A stretch of 64,000 nucleotides of DNA from Aptenodytes patagonicus (GCF_965638725.1 NC_134949.1:79886017-79950016), one strand, 5' to 3'; shown: positions 38,552 through 51,200, counted from the stretch's first letter. The notes: a model not told the origin generated them from the letters alone. Numbers and translations: made by a program.

Positions 38552-41500
38552 GTAACTTGTGTTGCAGAGATTATACAAAACTGTCTCTTAATGAAAATCT
38601 GAAAACACAGTGGAAATACATTACTGAAAACTGGATGCAAGAACAACGTCATGCTTGAAAACTTGAAACGATCCCAGACACTGACCGAGGGCTTCATACT
38701 CAGTTAAGCTGTTTGTGAGGAATAAATAATATACTTGCTGAGAGGAAACAATTTGTGCTGAATGTAGCAGGAAGGCATGGGGATTATCAGCAATATATTC
38801 TTTGTAGGCATTGGCTAGCAACCTTATCTACATGTTTATTAATTGCTTTGCCTGAGGCCATTTCAAGTTAAACATTATAGTTTTAGCTAGATAGTTTCAG
38901 ATGATTGTGAAATAAGAGGTGTTAAACATCCATATTACCGGATTAACAGGAATTAAAAATCTGTAAAGGTAGTTTTGAAAGTCAAGGGAATTCTAAGGTT
39001 CTGTATTACTGAAATCCTTGTTTGTATACAGTGATTTCACTGTATGGTTTAAATGCATTTTCACTTCTTTGCAAAGTAATCACGAAAGCCAGACTTTCTC
39101 GACAGTTTCTTGTGCTGGCTTGCGCAGTGAATACTGACGTAGAACCAAATACGCCTTTGAGAGTCGTCTGTGGTTAGTAACATCTGAATAGTGGGCTAGA
39201 TGAACCCTTGATCTGAACAAGCATGACTCTTCTTATGTTCCTGTATCCTAAAGTGAGAATAAGTGAGAATAAAAGATACTGCTTTTTCCCAGAAAAACAC
39301 AAGTTTGTTTCTTTGAAATATTGTGACTCGTCCCTTTGAAATACTTCTACTTACTTTCTATCAGACACGTGTTAAGTAAACCATTGGACAGTCCTTTGAC
39401 TGCTTTTTTCAAAATTTCATTTGAAATGGTGTTTGGCTAGCCCAGTGGACTGAAAATTGGTAATTGTCAATTTGGATCTCAAAGACATTAGTGATTTGAA
39501 GTTGTTGCCATTTTTTGGCTTTAATTAATTATGTACACTTACTTGTCTAAAATGACCAAAAGACCTAAAGTACATTGTCGGTTTGGGGAAGGCTGTGAAC
39601 TGCTGCCAATACCATTCTTCTGCGTAGAAATGGAGAACTCCGTTCCTTTTGGTTGGTTAGTATTTTGCACAAGCGTTAATAGTTCATATGGACTTCCTGA
39701 GTCAGTTGTGAGATCTTCAGAAAAGTTAGAAAATGCACTGTGAAAAATGAAGATTTTTGTTTTCTGTTTTAAAGAAAATTCTTAAAAAGTCTAATAAGAA
39801 AGCAGCCTCGGGACCTTCTTCTTGTAATTGGAACTGGGGTAAGTGCTGCAGTAGCACCAGGAATCCCAGCGCTGTGCTCCTGGAGAAGCTGCATTGAGGC
39901 TGTAATTGAAGCAGCTGAACAGCTGGAGGTGCTTCATCCGGGAGATGTTGCTGAATTTCGTAAAAAAGTAATCAAAGATAGAGACCTGCTTGTGGTTGCA
40001 CACGATCTCATCAGGAAAATGTCACCAGTGAGTATGTTTATAACTTTGATTGATTTCTAAAATTCTTACATACTTTTATTTTGTTATCAACAAAAATTCT
40101 TTTCAGCTTTCTAAAACTTGAAATTTTTCTGGTAAAAAGTGAAAGTTTGATGGTAGTCATATAGTACACTGTACGTTTTAGAGAGGCTAAAAAATCTTGG
40201 GTTTTAGTGTAAGCAAGCTTTCGTCATGATTAATGCAAGCAAGACCCCCGACTATTAAATATTTGCCATAACGTTTCTTGGAACTGAAAGAGGAATTTAT
40301 AGCTCTGCTGGGCAAAACTAGAGATACCCTGAAAGTACAGGTAGACCTTGACCCTACTGATAGCCTGAGATCACACAGACGTAATCACTGCTGCAGCTCA
40401 CACTTCACTGAAGACAGTCCATACATGCCCAGTTTCTCAGACGTTTGTCTTGGGTTCCAGAGGTTTTCAGATTGTGTTAACAGGTTTGCCAAGTCTTCCA
40501 GTTGAAGTAATTAGGGTGACATACATACTGCTAAGTTGTAGGGTGTGCTGAGCGTTTTACAACACGTGGTGAGCTTCTCTAGAGGCAAAGTGTAATAATA
40601 ACCTCTCTCTTTTGGGAGGAGTCTGCATGTATGGTTAGGCAGATTGAACAATTAATACATTTTTCTCAACCAGGAAGCAAAAAAAAAAAACCCCAGAAAA
40701 AAACCCCCAAACCCTTTAATAGTATATCCCAGACTCTGAATCCAGGGAATGATAATTTCAGTACACTAACCGGTTTTCAAAGCAGTAAAATCATACTGAG
40801 AAAGGTGAGGTTTCCATGTAGTTAGGCCAGTAACCATATTTGGCTTATAAACAGACATTTGTTCTGTGTGTGATACAATTTATTGAATAGGAAGCCTGTA
40901 TATTTCATAGAATTGTTACGTGTTCCTATCAGTCTCGGCAGATACTCTGGGCAAATGCAGCCTACGCTTTGAGGAAAGCGTACCTTCATGTTTGTTTAGG
41001 AGTGACGAGTGAGGATTTCACTGTAGCAAAACAGTTTTGTTTTACTGTACCTGCATTACAAGCTTCCTTGAGAAAGCCAGACTATTATTTTGAGCTACAT
41101 TAAGTAGAGGCAAGAGCACCTGAATAATTTGAGATTGGTTTTGATGGTTTTGTACATTCAGACCTTTATGCTTTGTATACTATGTAAGCCCTCTAATTTT
41201 AAAGAAATGCTTTGGCATTAAGTAGACAAATGATGTGGAGGCAATTATAATGGTGCACGTGGTCCTTATGAAGCGTTCATCTTTTTCTTTCTTCAGCGTA
41301 CTGGGGATACGAAGCCCAACTTCTTCCAGGATTGCTTAATGGAGGTGTTCGATAATTTAGAACAACACATTCAGAATCCCGTTGTTCTGCAATCAATCCT
41401 GAGACTCATGGAGAGAGGCACAATGGTTCTGACTACAAACTATGATAATTTACTTGAAATATTTGGTCAGCAACAGGGTAAACCTATGGAATCTTTAGAC

Positions 41501-44500
41501 TTGAAAGATAAGGATAAGGTATGATGAGAGCAGTAAAGTTTTTAGACTTATTAGAAGAGAAGGCAGCTCGTAAGCTTCATTGAAAGATGTTTTCCTGTTT
41601 AAAGAGTGTCGAGGCTAAAACTTCTTAATTGGTAAAGCATGTCTATAAGCTAACAGCAGATGCACATTTATTTTACGTGTCTTTTTATTCTGAATAATCT
41701 GGTAACAGTTACCAAAGAGAATTTCAGTGATGCACTTATTAACCAATGCCCACCCACTCTGTGGAAAAAACCCACAAACTTATTTAACTTACGTGAAGTA
41801 ATTGTTACAATCACAAATATGATTTCACCTAGCTGGTAGTTAATTTGCTGTTCATATCTTTTCTGTCCGTGTTGCTGGAACTTGCTTCTTGGTTGAATGC
41901 TTGTTTAGACCAAAAAGCCAGAGATATCTTCAGTATCAGCAATCACCCCTTTATTATAATTTAAAGTAAGCTGTGTAATTAGTAATTAAAATTGTCTCTT
42001 GCTGCAGAAAAGTGCAAAAGAAGTTACTTCTGCTTTAAGTGGTTTTATAAGTTAGGACAGCTGTATATTTTTGCAGAATCTCGGTTATTGTAGTATATTA
42101 TAGTATAACAAAGGAATGTAACTTGCATGATTTGCTTTAGGTTCTTCAGTGGGCAAGAGGTCATATAAAATATGGAGTTCTTCATATTCACGGCTTATAT
42201 ACAGATCCCTGTGGAATGGTGCTAGATCCCTCGGGATATAAAGATGTTACTCAAGATCCTGAAGTCATGGTTCGTGTGATCTTTAAAATCTTCACTACGT
42301 TTTGCCAAACTATTTTTTTGTAATCACTGCATACACATTACCTAAGGCTAGGGTTTTGCAGTTCATATAGATTAAATAATTGGGGCCCAGAAAAATGGCA
42401 GTATTATTCAGAAAGCCAGCTGTGTTGCTAGGGCAATGTATGCTCTTGTATACTGCTGCTTTGTAAATCACAATCAAAACCCTCAGCTGTATGTCGTAGT
42501 TTTAGAGTTCTTTGTATTTATCTCATGAAGGAACATTAGCCCCAAAATACTAGACACCAGAACAAGGATCCATCACCATCTGATTGCTTGGATTCATTTT
42601 TTTAGGGGCTTAAGCTGTTACCAGCTCTGGATCCTGGACTTAATGTCGTATCTTAGGTATTTTAAGAAGTCAAACATTAGGTCAATCTGTAAATAAGGAA
42701 AATTAATATTCTTGACCAAACAGGAGCCTAATATTCTGTCATCGTAATTCTTTCAATTTAAAATTCCCTTACTGGAAATACATGTGCACTTAATTTTGTA
42801 TGGTAACTTTGAATATAATTTTTTTTTTTGTAGAAACAGTGCTTATGAAATGTCAGTTTGCCCGGATCCTAAAACATATGCTTAATTCAGTTCAATAGTG
42901 ATATCTGCTCTGCTTCTCCTTTTAAGTCTGACGTATTTTAAAAGTTCTTACCTTGGCCTTTTGACTGCTGAAGTAAATGTAGCGCTTGTGTGTTTATATT
43001 TCTTAACAGGAGGTTCTTCAAAATTTGTATCGAACCAAGTCTTTTTTGTTTTTGGGCTGCGGAGAGACTCTGCGTGATCAGATATTCCAAGCTCTTTTTC
43101 TTTATACTGTAAAGAATAAAGTGGATTTAGAACATTATATGTTGGTGCTTAAAGAAAATGAAGACCACTTTTTTAAGCTCCAGGCAGATATGCTGCTGCA
43201 CGGAATAAAAGTAGTGTCCTACGGGGACTGCTTTAAACAATTCCCAGAGTACGTACAAGATCTGACTGCTCAAATCTGCAAGCAGAGAAGCCCAGGTAAT
43301 GTATCCTCTTCAATAAGAACATTTTGAGTAGGTACGTAGCAGGGTGCCACGTCTGAACAATCAGCAGTTGGTCTGAGGTGCTGACCTCGTGCGTAGCTAG
43401 CGATAGGCCTGTGCAGCATCTTTGCTTATGAATGGCATGCAGAGTTGGAACACGTGACAAAATTGTAACCAAATTTCTTTCTGTAAGGTCTGTGGATTCT
43501 TGCAAATTTAATCTTTAATTCTGAATTTGTCTTTTTGTTAGCATTTGGTTAAGCCGTTTACTTTGTGTATTTTTTTTTTTGGCGTGAACGACTCCAGTAT
43601 ATTGAGTATTACACTGTATGAAATATGACATGTCAGTAAAAGAGGCTAAAAGAATAACTGGTGGGATAAGCTGGTTGAGCCACAATATCTGATGAACCGC
43701 AGAATGGGAAATTAGTACACCCAATAGCGTTTCGCTTAGCACAGTTAGGGCTAATGGGGAGAAAACCCGAGTGTGAGGATAATGTTTTGTGACAATAAAA
43801 TAGAAGAGGCTGTGGAATAATACTCCATTTGTGACAGTGAATGGCATTCTGTAGAGGGCGTTTAATGCTAAAATGGGAAATAACTCGATACCTTTGCTGA
43901 AGGTAGCAGTCCTGTACCCGACAGGGAGCTAAATTTTACTAACTAGGTCCATTCACCTACTCCCATCCTGTTGTCTCTCCACTCATAAAATTCCTTAGCT
44001 GTAACGATGAAGAGCCTTTAATACAAAACGAGGGAAAAACAACAACAGTATGTTGAAAGAAAGAGACTTCTTCAATGTTTTCCAAACAAGGACAGTTCTA
44101 CTATGGCTTATGCAGAGAATTGAGGAAAATAACTAGAGTAAATGACCTTGGGAAGAATACTGTTTCACAGCTCTCTTATTTATCACGTCAGTGAAACTGT
44201 TTTGTCTAAAATTAGTGGTCACACAAGCGGTGCATAGCAGGAACCTTCCCCTTGCCCTCCTTAAAAGAAAATTGCAGGTGTATGCCCAAATCATATAATG
44301 GTTTTTGTAACTGGATGAGTATTACATTTAGACTGGATTAGATTTTTCTTTCCATGAAGGCTAGAAAAAATACTTAGCACAGCATCTAGGTTTCGGGAAG
44401 TTTGTCTGCAGTGTAGACACCTAAAAGTAAGTTGGGGTGCAGTTTCAGACACTGAACCAGCCTCAGCCTGCTGGTTCTTTGACATACTGCTGTTGATGGA

Positions 44501-47500
44501 TGTGATGGACATGCTTCTCATAGTCTGAGCAGTGCCTAGAGCCTGTTGAGTCTGGAGTCTCCGATTTATTGCAAAGCAGCCATTGATATCAAAACAGGGT
44601 GGGAGATACATTTACGTAAGCTCTAAATGGAAACGACTGCAAAATCAGACTATAATGCTCCCCTTTTTGTTCAGTGGAATTACTGATTGGCATAATACTT
44701 GCAAGAAGAGGGACTTAACGCTGACTTCAGAATCTTGATCTGAATGTTGATCACACTTACAAGTCAAGATTCCAAACAAAACTGTTTTCAAATGTGCGTA
44801 ACTGCTCTTTACGTTACCAAACTGTCAGGTTTCATTTTTTTCATGCTTATTTACAAACTCTCTTTTAAAAAATAGCAGAAGGAGTTTGTTAAAAGGGTTA
44901 TATGAAAGAAATGAGAAATGCAGGCCCTGATAGGGGACTTCAGCCACCCGAACGTGTGCTGGAAAAGCAGCACAGCGAACTGCAAGCAGTCCAGGAAAAC
45001 TACTGGAGTGCGTTGAGGACAACTTCCTAGTACAGGTGACGGAGAGCCTGACCAGAGGAGAGGCGCTGCTGGATCTGTTGCTCGCTGTCGGAGAGGTCAA
45101 GATTGCAGGTAGCCTGGGCTGCAGCAAGCATGCCCTGGTAGAATTCTTAATCTACAGATGAAGCAGATGAAGTTGCTAAGCCACTAGCCATCATATTTGA
45201 AAAGTCATGTCAGACTGGGGAAGTTCCCAGTGACTGGAAAAGGGGAAACATAACCCCCATTTTTAAAAAGGGAAAAAAGGAAGACTTGGGGAACTACAGG
45301 GTGGTCAGTCTCACCTCTGTGCCCAGCAAGATCATGGAGCAGATCCTCCTGGAAACTATGCTGAGGCACATGGAAAACAGAGAGGTGATTGGTGACAGCC
45401 AACATGGCTTCATGAAGGGCAAATCGTGCCTGACAAATTTGGTGGCTTTCTGTGACAGGGTTACAGCGTTGGTGGATAAGCATTTGATACTGTCCAGCAT
45501 GACATCCTTGTCTCTAAAATGGAGAGACATGGATTTGATGGGTGGACCACTCGGTGGATAAGGAATTGGCTGGACGTCGCACTCAAAGAGTTGCGGTCAA
45601 TGGCTCGATGTCTGTGTGGAGACCAGTGATGAGCAGTGTCCTTCAGGGGTCTGTATTGGAACCAGTAGTATTTAACATCTTTGAGAACGTGGACAGTGCA
45701 CCCTCAGCAAGTTTGCGGATGACACCAAGCTGAGTGGTGTGGCTGATACTCTAGAGGGAAGGGATGCCATCCAGAGGGACCTGGACAGGCTGGAGAGGTG
45801 GGCCTGTGTGAACCTCATGAAGTTCAGCAAGGCCAAGTGCAAGGTCCTGTACATCCCAAACATGGATACAGGCTGGACAGAGAATGGGTTAAGAGCAGCC
45901 CTGCCGAGAAGGACTTGAGGGTGTTGGTTCATGAGGTGCTCAACATGAGCTGGCAATGTGCGCTTGCAGCCCAGAAGGCCAACCGTATCCTGGGCTGCAT
46001 CAAAAGAAGTGTGAGCAGCAGGTCGAGGGAGGCGATTCTCCCTCTCTACTCCACTCTGGTGAGACCCCACCTGGAGTACTGTGTTCACGTCTGGAGCCCT
46101 CAGTACAGGAAAGACATGGACCTGTTGGAGTGGGTCCAGAGGAGGGTCACAAAGATGATCAGGGGCTGGAGCACCTCTCCTATGAGGACTGGCTGAGAGA
46201 GTTGGGGTTGTTCAGCCTGGAGAAGAGAAGGCTCTGGGGAGAACTTATAGCAGCCTTCCAGTACTTGGGGCAGGGGTGAGGGGTGCCTTGCAGGAAAGAG
46301 GGGGAGGGACTCTTTATTGGGGAGTGTAGTGATAGGAGGAGGGGTAACCATTTTGAACTGAAAGAGGGTAGATTTAGATTAGGTATTGGGAGGAAATTGG
46401 AACAGGTTGCCTGGAGAGGTGGTGGATGCCCCATCCCTGGAAACATTCAAGGTCAGGTTGGACGGGGCTCTGAGGAACCTGATCTAATTGAAAATGTCCC
46501 TGCCCACAGCAGGGGGGTTGGACTAGATGACCTTCAAAGGTCCCTTCCAACCCAATCTATTCTGTGATTCTAAATGCAACCTTGCCATTTTGGAATGTTG
46601 TATAAAAATGTAAAAACTTTTTGGATGCTAACTTGTGCCGTTGCTGTCTCTTACACTTCTCTAGATGCTGATCGAGTGGACAGCACAACACTGTTAGGTG
46701 AGTAATGTTCTTATTTTCACAGGAAGTTCCGTAATCTATCAGAGGGACAAAAATAAGTCTCTCATTTACAAAGTAATTGAATGATTATAGTGCAGCACTG
46801 TGATTTAGCTCTGAAAGTCTGCTTAACATACTCTCTTTTTGCCCTCTTATTTTCTTTCTACATATTAGCAGATAACTGCTGGCTTTCAGGTGTCAATAAA
46901 ATGACAAATGATAAAATGGAAAAGCTCCAGAAAATGTGTATAAAAAATTATTAATGCTGATCAGAGTATTCTAAGATAATATTAACATCCATTAAGGTTT
47001 TGGCTTAAATTTCCAAACATACGTTTGGCTATTTTGAATGCCTGCCTTAAGAAGGTATGGAGGAGTGAATCTCAAGCTTAAGCGTGTAGTACTGAAGGTG
47101 ATTTTTTGTCTAAGTGTTGTTCAGGTATCTTTGTGATACTTCTGTGAATAAGCAGAGCAATAATACATTCCAATTTATGGTATAAAATAGCAAAACTTCC
47201 CTTTGAAACAACACTTCAACTTAAAAACATTACGCTTCTAAGATATTTGTGCTGCTGCTGCAAATGATACCAAACCTGTATAAAAAATACCATTTCATTA
47301 TTGCATATAAGGGTCTTTGGCATCGCAGGAGATTTAAACACACACCCTCCACCCCCCCACACTTTTTCACAATCAAAAAGTACACAAGGTCCAAGATACT
47401 TGTGGGCAGGTGTAAAGTCAGAGATTACTTTTGTAATTGCAACTAGATTTTAAGCTTATCTGTCTTTCAGATGAATTCATAAATCCCTTTTTCAGTAAAG

Positions 47501-48278
47501 TACAATTAGGCATCAGTGGAGAAGAAACCAAAAACTTGAGGACAATGTATTCCAGTTCCACTTGACATAAAGCTCCTTTACTAACTTATTAGCACCCTCC
47601 TTACAAGTAATCTTAGCACCTGTTTACTTGTATTTTGGAATACATAGCAAGTTAAAAAAAAAAAAAAAGAATTATTCCTTAACACAGATTTGTAAAATAC
47701 CGCACCAAAAAAAAATATCTAGAGGTTTAAGTGATGGATGTCCTGATTTTGAAGGAATTTCCCTTCATTTCTACTGTCCAGCTATGCTGTTTATACTTTC
47801 AACAGTAGCTCACACCAACAATTTTTTTCCTCTGAATAAGGGATCCAAACTTTTTAAAGAAGCTTCTCACCTGTGAACTCCACAGGCGGCATCACACAAA
47901 ATCAAGAATTATTTTCCTCAGAAGGCAGCTGTATAATTGGCTACTTCCCTTTTTATATGTTAGTACCAGAGCTCAGTGTTGGGGAAGAGCTCGAGATCAC
48001 TGAACTGGTGCAGACTTTCAGTAGGGTTAGTGTTATAATTCAGAATCCAAATGTAAGAATCTCAGTGGACCAGTATTGTGTTTATTTTAATATTTGGTGC
48101 TTGTAATAAAAAGTATACAAAGCACACATATGTAGCAACATAATTTTTTTTTTTTCCTCCCCCCTCTCCCTCCACAGGAACTTCATGTGTGGACTGTGCT
48201 AAAAGGAAGTTAGGAGAAAACGGCACTGACTCTCCTAAGAGAATCAAGCAGTCAGACAATGGTATACTCACTATTTAA
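38505..48278 (+). CDS. FAM118A: FAM118A, SIR2-like domain protein (complete, seven coding exons)
   Basis: The exons 38505-38551, 39775-40027, 41297-41518, 42141-42269, 43010-43295, 46665-46697 and 48178-48278 join without frame breaks into 356 residues, against about 357 in human. Nearly the whole chain is close to the human protein as I recall it. SIR2-like fold features: Rossmann loop GTGVS (residues 35-39), TTNYDN (146-151, in place of sirtuin TQNID), HIHG (189-192, position of the catalytic His) and GCGETLRD (233-240, NAD-side loop). The C-terminal tail is Lys-rich and likely disordered. The family belongs with SIR2 domains of bacterial antiphage NADases rather than classical deacetylases; recent work, as I recall, reports NAD processing and filaments for human FAM118 proteins. 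The start is the first in-frame ATG, nine bases into its exon. Confidence 0.97.
39191..39250 (+). mobile_element. Possible ancient CR1/L3-type 3'-end fragment
   Basis: gggctagatgaacccttg followed by gatct..caagcatgactcttcttatgttc resembles the 3' end of old amniote CR1/L3-like LINEs (consensus like gactagatggaccattggtctgacccagtatgg...ttcttatgttc). It is intronic in FAM118A. Recalled resemblance only. Confidence 0.5.
39775..40027 (+). CDS. FAM118A: FAM118A exon with GTGVS nucleotide-binding loop
   Basis: Acceptor ttctgttttaaag ends at 39774 and donor gtgagt begins at 40028. It encodes the first Rossmann strand and the loop [16 protein letters not shown], then [17 protein letters not shown] and the HPGDVAEF helix region. 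Confidence 0.96.
41297..41518 (+). CDS. FAM118A: FAM118A exon with TTNYDN motif
   Basis: Acceptor tttctttcttcag ends at 41296 and donor gtatga begins at 41519. It is exactly 74 codons, phase 0 on both sides, and ends [11 protein letters not shown]. The [12 protein letters not shown] segment corresponds to the sirtuin asparagine/aspartate motif. Confidence 0.96.
42141..42269 (+). CDS. FAM118A: FAM118A exon with HIHG catalytic-histidine motif
   Basis: Acceptor tgatttgctttag ends at 42140. It is 43 codons, phase 0, containing [12 protein letters not shown] and ending at an ATG codon. The donor is the weak gttcgt, but the join to the next exon ([13 protein letters not shown]) matches the human protein as I recall it. 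Confidence 0.95.
43010..43295 (+). CDS. FAM118A: FAM118A exon with GCGETLRD loop
   Basis: Acceptor atatttcttaacag ends at 43009 and donor gtaatg begins at 43296. It encodes [18 protein letters not shown], the strand [16 protein letters not shown] and [16 protein letters not shown], closing the Rossmann-like fold. Confidence 0.96.
43296..46664 (+). other. FAM118A: FAM118A intron between fold exon and micro-exon
   Basis: A 3.4-kb intron, about half of it occupied by a CR1 LINE (44920-46571). The first part shows no recognised feature. Other FAM118A introns (38552-39774, 40028-41296, 41519-42140, 42270-43009, 46698-48177) show only A/T tracts and the fragment at 39191. Confidence 0.85.
44920..46571 (+). 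mobile_element. CR1 LINE, internally deleted and frame-broken
   Basis: Plus strand. At 44920-45140 is the end of the endonuclease domain ([12 protein letters not shown]) with stops. The sequence then jumps near 45145 to the front of the reverse transcriptase ([53 protein letters not shown]) and the palm motif [11 protein letters not shown] near 45705-45740. The ORF2 C-terminal region follows ([38 protein letters not shown]). It ends with the 3' UTR and tail gttggactagatgacct...ttccaacc..attctgtgattct. At least one large internal deletion and several frameshifts make it inactive. Confidence 0.92.
46665..46697 (+). CDS. FAM118A: FAM118A 33-nt micro-exon
   Basis: Acceptor cttacacttctctag ends at 46664 and donor gtgagt begins at 46698. 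It encodes [11 protein letters not shown] with split flanking codons, as in the human protein. A CR1 LINE ends only about 93 bp upstream. Confidence 0.93.
   Translation: MLIEWTAQHC
48178..48278 (+). CDS. FAM118A: FAM118A terminal coding exon
   Basis: Acceptor ccctctccctccacag ends at 48177; a T/C tract precedes it. It encodes a Cys/Lys-rich tail ([13 protein letters not shown]) and stops at TAA 48276-48278. The last residues diverge from the human tail. Confidence 0.93.
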
Positions 48279-51200
48279 GTGAAAAAAAAACCCAAACAAA
48301 ACCCAACCCAAAACCCAACCCAGCAGCTTTTTAACAGTAGGTGTTTTACATCTGCTGCATGAAAAGTTTTGACCTGAGTATTCCCATGGTTTTAAGTGGA
48401 ATAAAAATTGTGCACCTTAGCCTTTTCTTTTCTAGAGCTGTAAATGTGTAATGTATGTAAAGCTTGAGAGTCGTACTAGTCACTCTCCAGGCACTTCCGT
48501 ACTACTAAAACTGTATCTGCAGGGTTGTTTAGAAGCAGGTGCAAGTTTTCTCTCCCTGTGCTTCAAGCCAGTTGGACCAAGGTGAGGCCAGAACAGAGGT
48601 ACTGTTTGAATCTGTCAGAAATTACTTTTGACATACCTGCGACTATCTGTTAGTTGCCTTTGAAATGAAGGGGTTTCTATTCTTTTCTCATCAGCTGAAC
48701 TGCAGTTAGGCTGCTGGAGGTTGAACTCTTCAGGGGTCTGTCAGCACAAGGCTGCTTGCAAGCTTCAGGTTTGGATCCCTAAGCTGTTAGGAAGTGTTTC
48801 ATGTTTATAGATCCTGCATCATGATAACCTGCCTATTTTACACTTTCAGCATGAGTATTTGTTTGTTTTCACTTGTCAGTCTGTTAAGGCATGAGATCAC
48901 ACGGAGAAAAGGATGCAATAGTAATGTATCAGCAAGGACATACCATATGTACATGGGGGCTTACTGACCTATTTGCAGTGTATTTCTACGGAAATATTTT
49001 AAATATTGTTGTTTAAATCACAGAGTATGCTGCCAGTTATCTCAGAAAGCAGATAATGGATAGTCTTAATGCAGCAGAATTAAAACCAGTTAGTATCTAA
49101 TTGTGTACACAATTTCTAGTGTGTAAGTTTGACTTCAGTTGAACTACTCGATGATTAAGGTTAGGCATTGCATTAACTGTTGTTTTTTTTTTTTTCCTGA
49201 GGTGCTGTTACTTCACCTGCCACTGAATTGTCTCAGCACTAAACTGACATAATTACCAGTCCAGTTGCTAACACTGGTAATCTTATGAAGTGTTCTAGTC
49301 AGCTGCCTCTCACCTCAGTGTCTGCAGGAGAGCATGTTCAGGACCATTCTTTGTTCTTATTCTGGCACATTCATACCTGGCAGTCCTGGAGGGTTGCTGC
49401 AGTCAGGTTTCTCTGCTTATGTTCCCTGTGAGTTTGATGTTACACCTTCAGAGATCACATCACACTATAATGAGCTTTTACAGGGAGTGGAAGTGATGAG
49501 CCTGTCAGATGACCTTTCTGTCTGAATTGTGGTATGTCAACTCTTTACTCCCACGTCACAGAAACAATTTCTGTTTGTTCTCTAGTATGTATGTGTGCAC
49601 AATGAAAAGCTTAAAAGCTTCTTTCTAGACTAATAATTACTGAGATGGGTAGAGTTTTTGGGGTGTGGAAGTCTTTGTCCCTGTTCTGAAGTAGGTAAAG
49701 ATCTCACGACATTTTGCCTAGAAAAGCAATCATCTTAAACAATGCATGCACACTGACTCTTGTCTTCTACCCCAGAAGAAAACACCCAGTTGTCTTTCAT
49801 GATTGACAGTCTGGAAACCATACTTGGGTTTTAGTATATGATATAATTGCTAAGGACCTCAAGCATCAGTTCTCAGGGTTTCAGCTGTGTTTTTTAAAAG
49901 GTAAAAATCAAAAGCAAAACCAGCCTGAATATAGACCATACGCATCCTCTCCCTTTTGAGACACTGTATTTATACATACATCACTTGAAAATTAAGTCTT
50001 CTAGCATTGCATATAGCACTCTCTGTAAGACTCCAACCTCTAAAATTTGCTTCTCTAGTCAATGTGAATTGGCTGTTTTCAAAAGTGATCAGCCATGCTA
50101 TTTTGGATGCTGATGGATCAGCTTAGAACACTTAAACTGTTGCTTCAAGCTGCAGCAAAATTAATCAGATGAGCTGAGCCATTTATGACCCTGATTACTG
50201 CAATTATTTAAGCCCAACCCTAAAGTCACGTAACTCCTTATCTCGTGCCTGAAGTCAGATCCACATTAGGAAATCACACCCCCTCCCTTTGGTAAGGATC
50301 AACTTACACCTAGCACTGGTGATGATTCTTCAGTTTTGTAGACACCACTGAACTGCAACTTACTTACACAACAGCCTCCCCTGACTCAAGTGCCATTTAT
50401 TTGTATCCTGAAAAGCAGATGGGTAAGTAGGGGGTTATTTTAATTCCTAACATACACAGTAAGAAGGTAGAAATGCCTAGTTTTGGTGTGTCCTCCCCCC
50501 CACCCCCTGCAATCCAATAATATATTTGTCATCTTAGGGATGGGATTGCCTTGCAGCTACCTCAGGGTTTAAAATACAGTCAAAAGGGTCAGAACCTGAA
50601 GCTTGTCTGTTCCATTTATCTGTTAAGTGAAAGAGTAACTTGTTTAAGGCCCTGTTCAAATTATTACCCAAGTACTGTGAAAGAACTAACCATACAACTT
50701 GGCACGTTAAATGATGTTTGCCAATTCTACCATAGATGGCGGCTCTTCTACTTAATTCATAGTTGTTTTTTTTTTAAATGGCAGTAAGATATTTACTGAA
50801 AACAAACTTGTTGACCATTTATTGTCCTGTTTTGTTCAAGCTGTGTAATAAACGTGATAGGACATCTCTGATGATGGCATACAACCTTTTAATAAAGTAT
50901 TTAAAGCTAAATAGACCATTCTTGTATAGTAGCTAAGACGTGTAGCTTTCACCATTCTTCAGACTGTTCAATTCTTTACTGTATTTTTCTATTTCAACCA
51001 GCTGTTCCTAACAAATGGTTAAAAAAAAGCCACAAAACAAAACTTCTGTATTTGCAATACACAGACTGATATGGGTCAAAGATCTTTGAAAATCACTAGA
51101 GGCTGCTCTTCTATCCATCCTTCACACTACTATAAGTATTTCCACATCTGTCAATGGATTCTGAATTAAGGGACTGATGGTAACTTACAACTTACGCTCA

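Noticed and set aside
45286-46567. Several 90-130-codon frames inside the FAM118A intron
   Set aside because: All are pieces of the frame-broken CR1 reverse-transcriptase polyprotein.
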